Assembly: GCA_011947345.1 (NCBI GenBank)
Contig: JAAVTG010000075.1
Span: 744,001-808,000 of the forward strand
Origin: Phytophthora quininea
Lineage: Eukaryota > Oomycota > Peronosporomycetes > Peronosporales > Peronosporaceae
Direction of reading: 5' to 3'
Length of the DNA: 64,000 nucleotides
Below the pieces are notes generated by a model, which worked only from the letters and a program-made list of their open reading frames with translations, searched no databases and had not been told where the DNA came from. Made by a program: the position numbers and the translations under genes. Every line of letters begins with the position of its first letter. Within the stretch, counting starts at the first letter, position 1. This document shows, one piece after another, positions 1-13,593 of this stretch.

Positions 1-1
1 G

Positions 2-450
2 ATCGCCATGATCGAGGCAGTCGGGTACAAGAACCTGGACGAGTACTACAACGTGGTTAAGCGTTGTCTGAAGGAGGGTGGCCTTGCGTTGATGCACGGA
101 ATCGCGGCCAACCGCTCGATCGAGGTGCCGATCCAGCTCTGGATCCTCAAGTACATCTTCCCCAACGGCTTCCTGCCGTCCGTGGCGCAGATGGTCTTGT
201 TCTCGGAGCGCAAGCTCATCGTCGAGGACGTGCACAACCTCGGCCCCGACTACGACAAGACCCTCATGTGCTGGTACGAGCGCTTCCAGGAGCACCTCAA
301 GAACGGTGACATCGGCCGCTCTGAGGTCTTCTGCCGCATGTGGGACTACTACCTGCAGTACTGCGCCGCCGGATTCCGTGCGCGTACCATTCAGCTCGTG
401 CAGATCGTCTTCTCAAGAAGCGCCCGGACCGCTACGACGCCGTGAGATAA
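2..450 (+). CDS. Cyclopropane-fatty-acyl-phospholipid synthase-like methyltransferase, C-terminal part
   Basis: The gene is cut by the left window edge; only about 150 C-terminal residues are present. The block reading EAVG, then YFP/IFPNGFLPS, then GPDYDKTLMCWYERF is characteristic of the CFA/mycolic-acid synthase family, SAM-dependent enzymes that add a methylene or methyl group to unsaturated acyl chains of phospholipids. Near position 411 the frame would end as SRSARTATTP with a stop at 445, but one extra C in the TTCT stretch gives FLKKRPDRYDAVR and a stop at 448-450, a more natural tail. I infer a single-base sequence error. Substrate cannot be told from this fragment. Confidence 0.75.
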
Positions 451-752
451 ACGGTGGAGTTCGTGTAGGTTTTGACTGTCCTGGTAGCTCATCATAGCTG
501 TCGGAAGGCTGCGGTTCCGCGTAGGAGATCGACTGTAGTTAGACTCTGAAGATGATAAATCCATGCAGACACGTGCTGCTGTTTGTTCTCTACTGTCATG
601 ACTCACGAAGATCATGCCATTCAAGCATCTGTCGCTTGTGCAGGGTTCCCTCCACGAGGGAATGCAGTCGCGATCACTAACGCAGTCGTAGGGCTCACCT
701 CCCTTATTCGTCAATCCACCCGCGTACACACACATCAGTAGAGGTTGTTGTC
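451..752. other. Intergenic region upstream of the first reductase
   Basis: About 300 bases without a supported gene. No convincing open frame, repeat or RNA gene is visible. It should hold the 3' end of the methyltransferase transcript and the promoter of the reductase that starts at 753. Confidence 0.5.
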
Positions 753-1940
<1,188 letters not shown>

Positions 1941-2093
1941 AGTGTGTCATTTGCTTCAACTTGAAGTTGCTCTTAAATTGAAATGGGAACATGACGCTGT
2001 AATGACAACTTGCTGTTCAACTGTTTGTTGATGAATACAATGTTGCATCGACCGCTTGTTTAACACTTCCGAATTCGCCTCCACCTGCTCGCT

Positions 2094-3323
<1,230 letters not shown>

Positions 3324-3459
3324 GAATGCAGAGAAGGCAATTCAGCGAACCGTAGTTGTTGCGATTGGCAAGACTTGCAAATACAAGTTCACGTAAGATG
3401 TTACTGGGGTATGTGTCGGCAGATATCACTTTGTTCATTCATGACTGTCCTGCACTTTT

Positions 3460-3760
3460 TCAAGCTGACTGCGCAGCCTTCGAGCATTTCATAAGTGCCT
3501 GCCAGCTCCATTCTTTTCGTTGGTAGTTTTCCAGCTTGGATTTCCATTCCTCCTCTTTCGCTTGGAATTCTCTCACCACGTCTGGCTGGAGTATGCACCA
3601 AAACCATACTTTGGTCTCCTCTATCTCCTCCCGAGCTTCCGCATACTTTCGAAAGTGGTTCCTCGTATTTCGGCATTGGCCTTCCATCCAGGACCCACTT
3701 ATACGCCACTTCCATTTGGTCGATCATCACTATCAAGACGTGGCACCATCGACCGCACAA
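3460..3760 (-). pseudogene. Truncated paralogue of the adjacent membrane protein
   Basis: On the minus strand two overlapping frames together read PKYEEPLSK then YAEAREEIEETKVWFW, then a Glu/Lys/Trp-rich stretch ending KLENYQRKE. This aligns without effort to PEYHQAFAKYQEAQSYADEAKVWFW in the protein encoded at 3934-4790. Only the middle soluble segment is present: the N-terminal membrane helix and the two C-terminal membrane segments are missing, and a one-base shift splits the fragment near 3645. I read it as a decayed tandem duplicate. A short expressed protein cannot be excluded. Confidence 0.5.
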
Positions 3761-3933
3761 TCACGTTGAAATATACGACAAAATCAACCACCTTGTGAAC
3801 CCAAACTAACAGCGCCAAAGCTTCCTGCACGACAATCTCCTGTTCATGAGAATGTTGCAATGCTGTTCTCTTCACAAAGAATCAATCCCTGTTACCGTTA
3901 GTTTAAGAGCGATGTTGGTATCTGATCCCCGCT

Positions 3934-4790
3934 CTACCATTGCTGCCGTTCGTTGCGTAGCTGCTGCTGACGACGTTCCTGTTCAAGTGCATCCCGCACC
4001 ACCACCTTCCCAATGACGTAGACGCCGCTCGCCACCATGCCGTAGATCGCGAATAAATACGAGGCCACCACACTCGCAGCACCAATAAACCCCAGCACTA
4101 CAAAAGCCGTCGCACTGAGCGGATCCGGCTGGTACGAGAACACCATGTTCACTAGGGAGAAGAAGAAGTAGAACAGCGCTCCCAAGAGCCCCGTCGTGAA
4201 GTTCATGACGGCCACAAAGACCCAGTTGAGGATCATACTTAGCATATCTTCGTCCCTCGCCGACAGCACGCGCATGATCATGTGGTAGAACGTCTGCTGC
4301 TGGGCAAACATCTTGCCCTTGTCAAAGGCGCTCCAGAATCTGGTGCGCACATCCGCCAGACCAAAGTCCGACCACAGTCCAATATAAGACCGGGCCTTTG
4401 TCATTTTGTTTTCGCGCTCTCTCTCCGTCCTGGCGACTTCGGCCGCCCACTTGTCGGCAACTGGTTGGCGCTCATTCACCAGCGTCTTGTACGGCTCACG
4501 GAAGCGCCAGAACCAGACTTTGGCCTCGTCTGCATAGCTCTGGGCCTCCTGGTACTTGGCAAAGGCCTGGTGATACTCTGGCATGTTGGCAGCCTCCACC
4601 ACCATGTGCTCGTAGTTGGCCTTCATCTCGGGCGTGACTTGGCGCAGACCGGGCGCCAATAGCATGAAGAAGAGTCCACAGCCCATAGAACTAGGCCGAT
4701 ACGAACACGGGGAGACTTGAGAGCTCTGCCGGCGACAGTCTTCACCAGCGCAAGCGCTGGATCGCCCTCGTCGGCGTAGCTTCGCTGCAT
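3934..4790 (-). CDS. Conserved multi-pass membrane protein of unknown function
   Basis: About 285 residues. The start I prefer is the Met at 4790 (MQRSYADEGDPALALVKTV), because it runs into a first membrane helix, RIGLVLWAVGLFFMLLAP, once one base is added near 4675 (the run reads TCC on the plus strand). A soluble, charged middle region with KVWFW follows, then two hydrophobic segments (about residues 180-215 and 225-260), and a basic, Gln/Arg-rich tail ending RNERQQW. I do not recognise the family. It is divergent from the EF-hand gene at 5126, and a truncated paralogue lies just downstream at 3460-3760. Confidence 0.6.
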
Positions 4791-5125
4791 GGCCGAGTCG
4801 TCTGGTTGGAACGAGATATTGATGCATTAACAGCGTTAGAGATGACGGAAGAGGTATATGAGAGAGAGATCGATGGTGTAGAAGGTAGATGCAAGGAGAG
4901 AGTCATATACCTCCGTGGTGGGCGTCGGGGTGGCCTGGACGACGACGCATCTTGATAGCGATGGTGGGTTCGTGATAAGAAGAATAGCAATAGTATTGTA
5001 AATTCGACCAATGATATTGGTCATAACTTCAAGGTGATATTTTTGCTGGTCAAGATGATCCTCGTGTGCTGAGCGGATGAAGTGAATCAGCAGAGATCAA
5101 TCGACAACAGGAAGACACCAGGCAG

Positions 5126-6290
5126 ATGGGGAGAATGGGTCCTCGAAAGCAGCCCGACATCTCTCACCAATTTAACGACGCTCTCAGTCGAGACGCAGTG
5201 CTGGACAAGGCGGCGAAAAATGCGTCGCAAACTCTGCCACGAGGCAGCAAAGTAGTCCCTGGAGGCACCGTGGAAGCAAGAGCTTCTCCTGATGCGTCGT
5301 CCAAGAAAGTGAAGAGACCATCGACTACTAGCGCTAGACAGCCGCCAAAACGGAGCAGTATCGCCACGACTCAATCGGACACCACCGCCGATGTAACTGG
5401 AAACGGTAAAGAAGACGATGATTACCGCAAGGTGGACGCCAAAGGCCAGTACGGCATCTTCGTCCAAACACGGCGGTGCGAAGAATTGTGCTCAAACCTT
5501 GGGCTGACCAAGCGGGACATCCGAAAGATGAAGCGCAAGTACGACGACAACGACATGTATCATACGTACGTTCCCTCCGTGACCGCAACGAGGTCGTTCT
5601 GCTGACGAAAAAATGTTTAGCGGTGAGATTACACAGGCTGAGTTCTTCTTTGTGATCCGAGAGGAGCGCAGACCATTGACGCTGGGGATTTTCCGACTTG
5701 CAGACGTCGACGAGTCCCAAAAGTTCCTGTCCTTTGACGAGTATCTGCTGTGTGTGGTGACGTTTGCCACCTTCACGAAGCCCGAGCTGTACCAATTCGT
5801 GTTTGATCTGTACGATGACGATCAATCTGGGGCACTGGAAGAGCGCGAGTTCGCGAAGATGAGCTTGGAGATGCAAAGTCCGCAATTTAATTTCCCTGCC
5901 AACGTTTCTGCGGCCATCAAGATGCTTGAAGGCAAGGAAGGTAGAGCTGCGTTTGCACCGAACGACGGATTGGTGGACTTGGCCGAGTTCATGAAGCTCG
6001 CACGGAACTTCCCTGTCGCGTTCTACCCCATTTTGAACATGCAGAAGAATATACGAGCCGCCACCTTGGGCGAGTCCCGCTGGTCTCACCTTACAGCGAA
6101 TAAACTGAAGGTCCAGGAACTTGTGAGCTACATGCGTCGTCATCAAGGAGCAATTCCCGCACTTACACTATGTGAGTCTATTGCCAACGTCTTCTCCAAC
6201 GAAATATACAGCATTCGGAAGCGTTCTGGCGAGATCTACGCGCTTGAGCTTGCTCGGCGCAACCGCTTAGGAGCAGAAGATGGCGATTGA
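5126..6290 (+). CDS. EF-hand calcium-binding protein, paralogue 1
   Basis: Two exons, 5126-5565 and 5621-6290, joined across a 55-base GT..AG intron, give 369 residues. The first 110 residues are basic, Ser/Thr-rich and look disordered. After that comes YGIFVQTRRCEELCSNLGL and a helix-rich region with one textbook EF loop, DDDQSGALEERE, with Asp, Asp, Ser, Gly, Leu and Glu in the ligand positions. The C-terminal block NFPVAFYPILNMQKNIRAATLGE is shared with the two paralogues downstream. Probably a calcium sensor; partners unknown. The gene is tail-to-tail with paralogue 2 and the two coding regions overlap by about 55 bases. Confidence 0.75.
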
Positions 6291-7252
6291 TTGGACTTCT
6301 TGGCAACTTCCTCGAGATATTGTCGCCGCGCTAAAGCACGAGCATGTGCCACTGCTGTATTTCCACCGTGCAATAAGCTCATGATCCAGTTCTTGAAGCC
6401 CATCCGCGGAAGTTTTCCGCGATGACGGTGAAGATATTCTACAAGCGGCTGCTGAAGGAGTTGCTCACGAGCTTTCTTGTTCCAGTATTTCTCACCCAAA
6501 GTTCGAGTGCGTATAATACGCTGCATCTTAACGAATGGGAAGAATGCCGTCGGGTTACGACGCACGAGCGCAAGGAAGTCTTCAAAAGAGATACACGTAG
6601 GCATCCCAGTTTGACTCGAAAAGTGCTAGCCGCGACTTGACGAGTTGCTATCTCGATGTTGTTGGTGTATGAACCCCGGCGGAATTCAAAAGCGCACCAA
6701 GTCGACGGGGATCTCTTATAGCAACACCAGTATCACTGGTGCAGCAAGCATCGTAGAAGAAGCGCCAGAGCTGCGTATCTGTAAAGGAAGCGAACGTGCA
6801 CACTACACGCAAATATTCGTCAAAGGTGACTCGAGCAACTGCAGTCTTGATACCAGCCAAACCAAGTAGCGCATGGACAACCAACTGGGATCTCTCGAAC
6901 GCCTTGTCATCGTTGATCAAGTGCACGAACCCGCGCATTGTCACTGTGTCGCTGTTCGCACCGTTTTCCTCGTCGAACTTCCTGCGAAGTCGAAGCACAT
7001 CGCTGCGCGACATACCAAGTCGTTTGCACAATTCTGCGGCTCCTGGTGTTCCGATCAACTTGCCATACAGTGGCGAGAAAAGGATTTCTTCCGTGCCGCT
7101 GCCAACTTGTCATACAGTGGAGCGAGGACCGACTGCTTTCTTGCTGGTGTCGACGTTGCTGCAGCAGGTGCAGTTCTCTTGGCGCCGACGACGATTTTTG
7201 TCGGATTCATCGGTTCCCGCTTCTCTTTGCCCCGAGAGGACTGCGATTTCAT
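6236..7252 (-). CDS. EF-hand-like protein, paralogue 2 (degenerate loop, broken frame)
   Basis: Minus-strand relative of the genes on both sides. It keeps the diagnostic blocks SPLYGKLIGTPGAAELCKRLGM, TFDEYLRVVCTFASFTD and NPTAFFPFVKMQRIIRTRTLGE. The loop that binds calcium in the paralogues is DACCTSDTGVAI here and lacks the usual ligands, so calcium binding by this loop is doubtful. The frame breaks near 7104 (one base short) and again between about 6690 and 6604; the second break could be a small intron with a weak GTTCAT donor ending CTAG, or decay. Start chosen at the Met at 7252, which leads into a basic Ala/Thr-rich leader like that of the paralogues. Possibly a pseudogene. Confidence 0.55.
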
Positions 7253-7410
7253 GTCGACTCGGTCGTCCGAAAAATACGTCACGCAATGCGAGCATGAAGG
7301 AAAGCAGACCAAGTCCTCGGGTAAATTTAGGGGCTGGTTCAACATGGATATTTTAGTTGATGAGCAACAACGTTCCCTGGTAATCAGCAAATTCCACGCA
7401 GCCAATTCCG

Positions 7411-8634
7411 ATGACTGCTCCAGATAGAAACGAGGAAGTGGCATCAGCGAATGCCAGCTCGAAAGCTCCGCAGCGGAAAACCAAATCCAAGCCAAAGAGC
7501 CCAAAGAAACAAACAACCGATGCTGATCCAAATAAGCCCAAGGAGAAAAAAGGAGGCGCCAAAAAAACAACAGAAAAATGACGATGGTAAGCACGAACCG
7601 GTCGCCGATATGCAGACGAGAAAAGCAGCGATCCGCCTCCAGTCTACTAACTACCGAAACTTCTGCAGTTGCTTCTAGCGATGTGGCTGGGACGATTTCG
7701 ACTTCAACAAGCGCGGCTCCGGACACGGGAACTGAGCAAAAGTTTGCAGGATTCTATGGCATGATGATCGAGACCAAACGTATCGAAGAATTCTGTCAGT
7801 CCATGGGACTCGAAAAGCGCCATGTTGCCACTCTCCACCGCGCATTCAAACGTGAAGAGCAGCTTGGTACTGGCGAGATCACAGCCGGCGAGTTCTTTAC
7901 TATGCTGCACGAAACACCCGCCAGCTCACCAACGGGCTGTTTGAGTACGTGGGCTTACCCCGAGGGACCCGAAATTTGCGCTTCGACGATTTTGTTTTGT
8001 GTGTGGCTACTGTAGCGACGTGGACCAAGGCCGAACTGCTTCATTACGCATTCACGCAATTTGACGTCGACGACTCTGGAGCTATGGATGGCCACGAACT
8101 TCGTGCTTTCTGTGAAGGATTAAAGAACGACAAAAGCTTTTACTTCTCCGAGAATGTCAACAACGCTCGCCAGAAGATCGCGGCACGAGACCGGCACCCG
8201 CGTCACCACACAGACAAGTTAGGTCGAGTGGTCGTGAACAACAATGAAGACGACCACACGCTAGTGGATCTGGAGAGTTTGGCGAAAGGGTCGGAGGATT
8301 TCCAGTTGGCGTTCTACCCTTTAATGCAATTCCAGCAAAAGCACGTAAATGTGCTCTTGGGGAGCGCTTCTGGGCTCAAGTCACACATCGCATGCAGCAA
8401 GTCCAAGGGGTCGTACGGTACATGCAACTTCACAAAGGAAAGCTGCCGCACGTCTCATTTCTCACGCGCATTACGGCGTATTTAGTGCCATTTTCAAAAG
8501 CCCACGCCGAGTTGATGGTGTACGAGCTGGCGGTTGTCAAGTTCGCACAAGACGAACGACTACTTCGGGAACAAGCTGAAGAGGAGGCGCAGGTGTTGGC
8601 AAAAACCAAGGAAGAGAATCAGTCAAAAGAATAA
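7411..8634 (+). CDS. EF-hand calcium-binding protein, paralogue 3
   Basis: Exon 1 (7411-7586) encodes a Lys/Ser-rich leader; an intron with a clear TACTAAC branch site and CTGCAG acceptor ends at 7668; exon 2 runs to 8634. Exon 2 carries FAGFYGMMIETKRIEEFCQSMGL and the canonical loop DVDDSGAMDGHE. Three single-base gaps interrupt the frame: an A run near 7574-7578, CCC at 7917-7919 and GGGG at 8359-8362; adding one base at each restores continuous similarity to paralogue 1. About 385 residues when joined, ending in a Glu/Gln/Lys-rich helix. Divergent from paralogue 2 with about 160 bases between the starts; convergent with the next gene, 60 bases apart. Confidence 0.7.
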
Positions 8635-8694
8635 ATCGCTGCACTTTGACGTCTTTCACGTTCCACCGATGGTTACCTCCAGTCCAAATCCCAC

Positions 8695-10248
8695 TCACCA
8701 CACGAAAAGATAGAGCCCCAAGAGCAGTGTGAGCACGAACGTCGCCAGCACCTTGAGGAAGAACGTTCGCGATGCTGCCGTAATCTGGGGAGACAAGTTC
8801 ACTTTCGCGAGCAGGGCGCCACTGTTAACTCGCACGGGTGTTTTCGCCTCGACACCATCCTTTTGCTCCTGCTGTTGTTGCTTTCTGACCGACGTAATGG
8901 TGCTCCGTAAGGATTCCAACGCTGGCAGTGAAATATTGCGCCCCATGGCGAGCTCGAAAATGTCACGGAACTCAACATCAAAGTTCGTTAGAAGAGGTGG
9001 CACTGCTTCCAAGTCGGTCTGCAGATTCGTTGTTAGTAATGGAATAAGGTAGACTATGTAGAACAACGCCTCCGTACCGTGATCACAGACTTATCCGTGT
9101 TTGACGGCGCACCGAGCCCAATATCAAGCGCCCGCAACACAAAGCTGTTGAAAATCCAATCAGGCAGTGGCAACAGTACCATCAGCGAGCGCACCGGAAA
9201 CAGTGTGGCAGCGCCAGTGTCTGGCCGTGAGCTTTCCGCCCCGCCGCGCTTTCCGCTGTTGCTCTCCGCGGCAACAACGCTCTGTAACACACAGTTAAAG
9301 AGCTCGTTCATCTCCACCAGCGTCTGCAGAAACAGAAAGCGCGTCTTCCGATCGCGTAGTCCGTCAACTACACTTTTTCCTGTCAGTGCGTTGAAGTAGT
9401 AGAAGCTGCGCAGCATCGTGCAACCCCACTTCAAAGCTGCAAAGAGACCGTTAGGCTGTCAAGTAAGAAGTGCATCATGAGTTAGTTGCTTCACCTTGAA
9501 TGTTACGGCGACTGAGCACTTGGATGCCCGTTCCTTCCAGCACATCAAGCGCAAACAGCGCCGACGTCTTCTCCTTCCTACAACAAAGTACGCATATAAT
9601 CAACTTACTACTCAATCAATCAACTCTCCACAACTCACGAGTCGCTCCACAAAGAAGCAGCCGTTCGACAATGGCCGCAGCGCTCCCTTGTCGTCCTTCA
9701 CCACTTGGAACGCGGCTCCTCCGTGCAGCACAAGAGCCTCCGGCAGTCTGCGAACAGAATCCCCAATCAGTCTCCATAGGCTTCTAACCACCTCTTTCTT
9801 CTACCTACGCGGCATTGAGCTGCGCCATCCTCCGCATCGTCGTCTGCAGACTCAGCACCACCCGCTTGTCCTTCAGTTTGCCCTTGCCAAGCTTCTTCTG
9901 CAGCGTCTCGAGCGTCGGCAGTGTCTTGTCGGCCTCTAGCAGCAAGATCCACAGATGGCACTGCTCCAGCGGCTTCCAATCTGTCACCGCTTCGAACGTC
10001 TCCCTTGGCAGCGAACTGGCGTCCAGCACAGCGCCGTCACAGCGCACGGCGACGGCTGTCTGGGTATCTTGGCTCTTGCTGCCTGGCTTGCAGTCGTTGT
10101 CCAGCCCCACGAGCCACGTCTTGCTGCAGCGCCCGCTCACCGAAAGACACAGCGCCACATACGTCGCCAGCTGCACGTCCTCCCGGGACAAGGCGCTGTC
10201 GCGCGAGTACAGCACGCCCACCTCCGGCAGTGCCGAGCCGACCATCAC
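8695..10248 (-). CDS. Ketopantoate-reductase-like (ApbA/PanE fold) protein with C-terminal membrane anchor
   Basis: Five exons in frame on the minus strand: 10248-9809, 9747-9639, 9573-9495, 9436-9078 and 9018-8695, giving 436 residues with no frame break. The middle resembles 2-dehydropantoate reductases: a strand KRVVLSLQTTMRRMAQLNAALPE, then LHGGAAFQVV, then GTGIQVLSRRNIQALKWGCTMLRSFYYFNALTG, matching the family pattern of a degenerate second domain after WxKl..N. I see no GxGxxG nucleotide loop at the N-terminus, so it may not be an active reductase. The last 25 residues form a hydrophobic tail, LKVLATFVLTLLLGLYLFVW, typical of tail-anchored proteins. Head-to-head with beta-COP, about 155 bases apart. 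Family assignment is tentative. Confidence 0.5.
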
Positions 10249-10342
10249 TCTTGACGTGTCCGAAACGAAATGACACTATCTTGTTCAGCCAAGCCAATAG
10301 GAAAACTCGACAGCATTTTGTCCAATGATGTGCTGCCCCCTT

Positions 10343-10360
10343 TCCATACTGCAGTTTCCG
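10343..10360 (+). promoter_or_regulatory. Initiator-like element before beta-COP
   Basis: The sequence CCATACTGCAGTTTCCG resembles the oomycete initiator consensus (YCATTYYNCAWTTTNYY) with about three mismatches and lies 45-60 bases before the beta-COP start, the usual distance. Found by eye; could be chance. Confidence 0.3.
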
Positions 10361-10404
10361 AGCCAAAGCTGGCCGCGTGGAAGGATCCTACACCTTGTAG
10401 CACC

Positions 10405-13393
10405 ATGGCGGGCGTGAGCAACGAGCGGTACTGCACGGTGCTGCTGCAGCAGGCCACCGGCGAGAAGGCGCTACCTCCAAGCCAAGATGAGATCCTCAAG
10501 GGGCTTGAGTCCCCCAAGGTGGAGCTCAAGATCCGCGCTGTTAAGAGCGCTATCCTGGCGCTACTGCAAGGCGAGAAGCTGCCCAAGGTGCTGATGCACA
10601 TCATCCGCTTCTGCTCCACGCAGAGCGACCACACGCTCAAGAAGCTGCTCATGGTCTACTGGGAGATCGCCCCCAAGTACGAGCAGGCGCCGCCCGGGAG
10701 CCCGGCGCCCCTAAGCCACCCCCAAGCTGCTCCCGAGATGATCCTCGTGTGCAATGCCCTGCTGAACGATCTGAACCACCCCAACGAGTACATCCGCGGC
10801 TGCATGCTACGTTTTCTGTGCAAGATCAAGGACAAGGACATCCTGGAGCCGCTCAAGGACGCGGTCAAGACCAATCTCGAGCACCGTCACTCGTACGTGC
10901 GCAAGAACGCCGTCATGACGGTCTACTCCATGTACAAGACCTTCGGGGACGTGCTGATCCCCGACGCGCCTGAGCTCATTGAGAAGTTCATCCTCAATGA
11001 GAGCGACGCCGGCGCGAGACGCAACGCCTTCTTGATGCTCAACGACTGCGCGCAGGAGCGCGCCGTGACGTTCCTCATGAACGCCATGGACCAGGTGGCC
11101 AAGTTCGGTGACGGATTCTCGCTCGTCATCCTCGAGATGACGAGGAAAGTGTGTCGCCAGGACCCGGCGCAGAAGGCGCGCTTTGTGCGCTGTGTGTTCC
11201 AGCTGCTGAACTCGTCGTCCCCGCGGTGAGCTACGAGGCGGCCTGGACGTTGGTGACGCTCTCCGCTGCCCCCACAGCGGTGCGAGCTGCTGCCAAAACG
11301 TACTGCGGGCTGCTGAACTCACAAAGTGACAACAATGTCAAGCTGATTGTGCTCGACCGACTAGCGGATCTCAAAAAGCACCACACTAAGGTGTTGCAGG
11401 AGATTTTGATGGACATTATGCGTGCGCTGAGCTCGCCCAACCTCGACATTTGCAAGAAGGTGCTGGAGATCGCCATGGACCTCGTTTCAGTTCGCAACAT
11501 TGACGAAGTAGTGACGCACCTGAAGCGTGAGGTGGTCAAGACCCAGGACAAGACGCGTGAAAAGGCTGGCGAGTACCGCCACCTGCTCATTAAGGCGATC
11601 CACGCCTGCGCGGTCAAGTTCCCGGAAGTGGCAAACGCGGTGGTGCACCTACTCATGGAGTTCCTCAACTCGTCGGATGGCGCGATGGACGTCGTGCTCT
11701 TCGTGCGCGCAATGTGCGAGAGCTACCCGGAGCTGCGTGAGAGTATCTTGCAGAAACTGATGCTTTCATTCTCGGATATCTCGCTTGCCAAGGTGTACCG
11801 TGTTGCCCTGTGGATTTTGGGTGAATATGCCACTCAGCCTCCCGAGGATGGCACCGAGAGCGACACATCTATCTTTGAGGCAGCCAGCACAATCTTCACC
11901 GCGATCGGTAGCTTGCCGCTTGTCACGGAGGCGATGCTAAAGCCGCCTTCGGAGAACCCCGAAGGATCTGAGGATTCGGCAGCGGCCGGTGCTGCTTATT
12001 CTAAACCAGTCACCAAGAGCGTAGTGCTAGCGGATGGTACATACGCCACGGAAACGTCGTATGCTGCCCCTGCTACGAAGACGTCGGCAGGAGAAGAGGA
12101 AAATATGCCAGGATTGCGTCGTCTTCTGCTGAATGGCGACTTCTTCCTGGGCACGGCTGTGGCCTCAACATTGACGAAGTTGTGCCTCCGAGCATCGAAG
12201 GGCGATGTAGCGTCTGCCACTGCACGCAACGCTACAATCAAAAAGCTGGTAGTAGACTCGACGCGTTGCATGTGCGCCATTGTGGCTTACGGCCAATCTA
12301 AGGCCAGCAAGCACGAAATCGACCAGGACTCTGCTCGTCGCGTTCTCATGGGCGTGCGAGTGCTTTTAGACCCGGCTAGTGCGCAGGCAACGCACGCAAT
12401 TATTACAGAGGAGTGCCGCGCAGCGTATCGCAATCTTTTGGACACCCAGAAGGCTCAAGAGGCTGAAGCCGCTCGTGCTGCAGCTGGCGGTGCTGACGGT
12501 GAACCAGTCACACAGGCCGACGATCTGATTAACTTCCGCCAGCTCCGTGGCAAGAAGGCTCTAGGCTCGACTGACATTGATATTGATGATGGCGCGGATA
12601 TCAATCGTGCTCTTGGCCAGCAGGGAGATGGCTCCGACAATGAGTACGCAGGCTCAATGCGCCACGTGCACCAACTGACAGGTTTCGCAGACCCCGTATA
12701 CGCCGAAGCCTACGTGACTGTCCATGACTACGATATCGTGCTAGAGATCTTGGTAGTGAACCGCCTCCCACAGACATTGAACAATGTCACTGTGGACTGT
12801 CCACAATCGGCGACTTGAAGCTGGTGGAGCGTCCGCAGCCGCAAACCATCGGACCGCTCGACCAGCGCTCCATCCGCGCTAACATCAAGGTAAGCTCCAC
12901 CGAGACAGGCCACATCTTTGGCACGATCGTGTATGACTCGGCCTCGGGCGCTGAGAAGACGTACGTGAACCTGAATGATATCCATTTGGACATCATGGAC
13001 TACATTCAGCCAGCCACATGCACAGACGCAGCTTTCCGTGCCATGTGGGCGGAGTTCGAATGGGAGAACAAGGTGGCGGTTCACACGGAGCTGTCGAATG
13101 TGTTCGAGTTCTTGCAGCACGTGGTGGACAAGACCAATATGCGCTGCATGACGCCGACTGCCTCGCTGGGTGGGGACACGAACTTCTTGGCCGCTAACTT
13201 ATACGCGAAGAGCGTGTTCGGCGAAGACGCGCTCGTGAACTTGAGCGTCGAGAAGCAGGACAACGGTCGCATCGCTGGCTACATCCGCATTCGCAGCAAG
13301 ACGCAGGGCATCGCGCTCAGCTTAGGCGACCGCATCACCGCTGTGCAACGCGGGAAAGAAGACCAAGGCAAGCGGAAGAAACTCCTCGCCTAG
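10405..13393 (+). CDS. COPB1: Coatomer subunit beta (beta-COP)
   Basis: About 996 residues, the usual length. Beta-COP is a structural subunit of the COPI coat that shapes Golgi-to-ER and intra-Golgi vesicles. The N-terminal adaptin-like HEAT solenoid is clear (KVELKIRAVKSAILALLQGE, LNHPNEYIRGCMLRFLCKI, HRHSYVRKNAVMTVYSMYK), and the C-terminal appendage domain includes TGHIFGTIVYD and RSKTQGIALSLGDRI. Two one-base gaps split it: CCCC at 11219-11222 (QLLNSSSP then AVSYEAAWTL) and near 12797 (TVD then LSTIGDLKLVE). In both places the next frame continues the protein exactly, so I infer missing C residues. No introns seen. Start at 10405 (MAGVSNERYC) fits the family. Confidence 0.92.
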
Positions 13394-13593
13394 ATGTCGC
13401 TTTCGGAAGTAAGAAGATGCGACGGAGGAGGAGAAACGTGTCGAGCAGGTGGAGGAGTTGCTGTTGTTTTCAGTTGTTGGACGAGAGAGATCAAGGACAA
13501 TCAACAACGCAAAACGTTTTTCGTGAATGTGGCCTCTACAAGTAAAGCGGTTGTAACTTACCTCTATTCTATGAGTCGTGTCTTCACTTCCGT

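Noticed and set aside
11200..12810. Programmed ribosomal frameshifting in beta-COP
   Set aside because: Two breaks in one gene, no slippery heptamer plus pseudoknot evident, and the same kind of break occurs in many unrelated genes.
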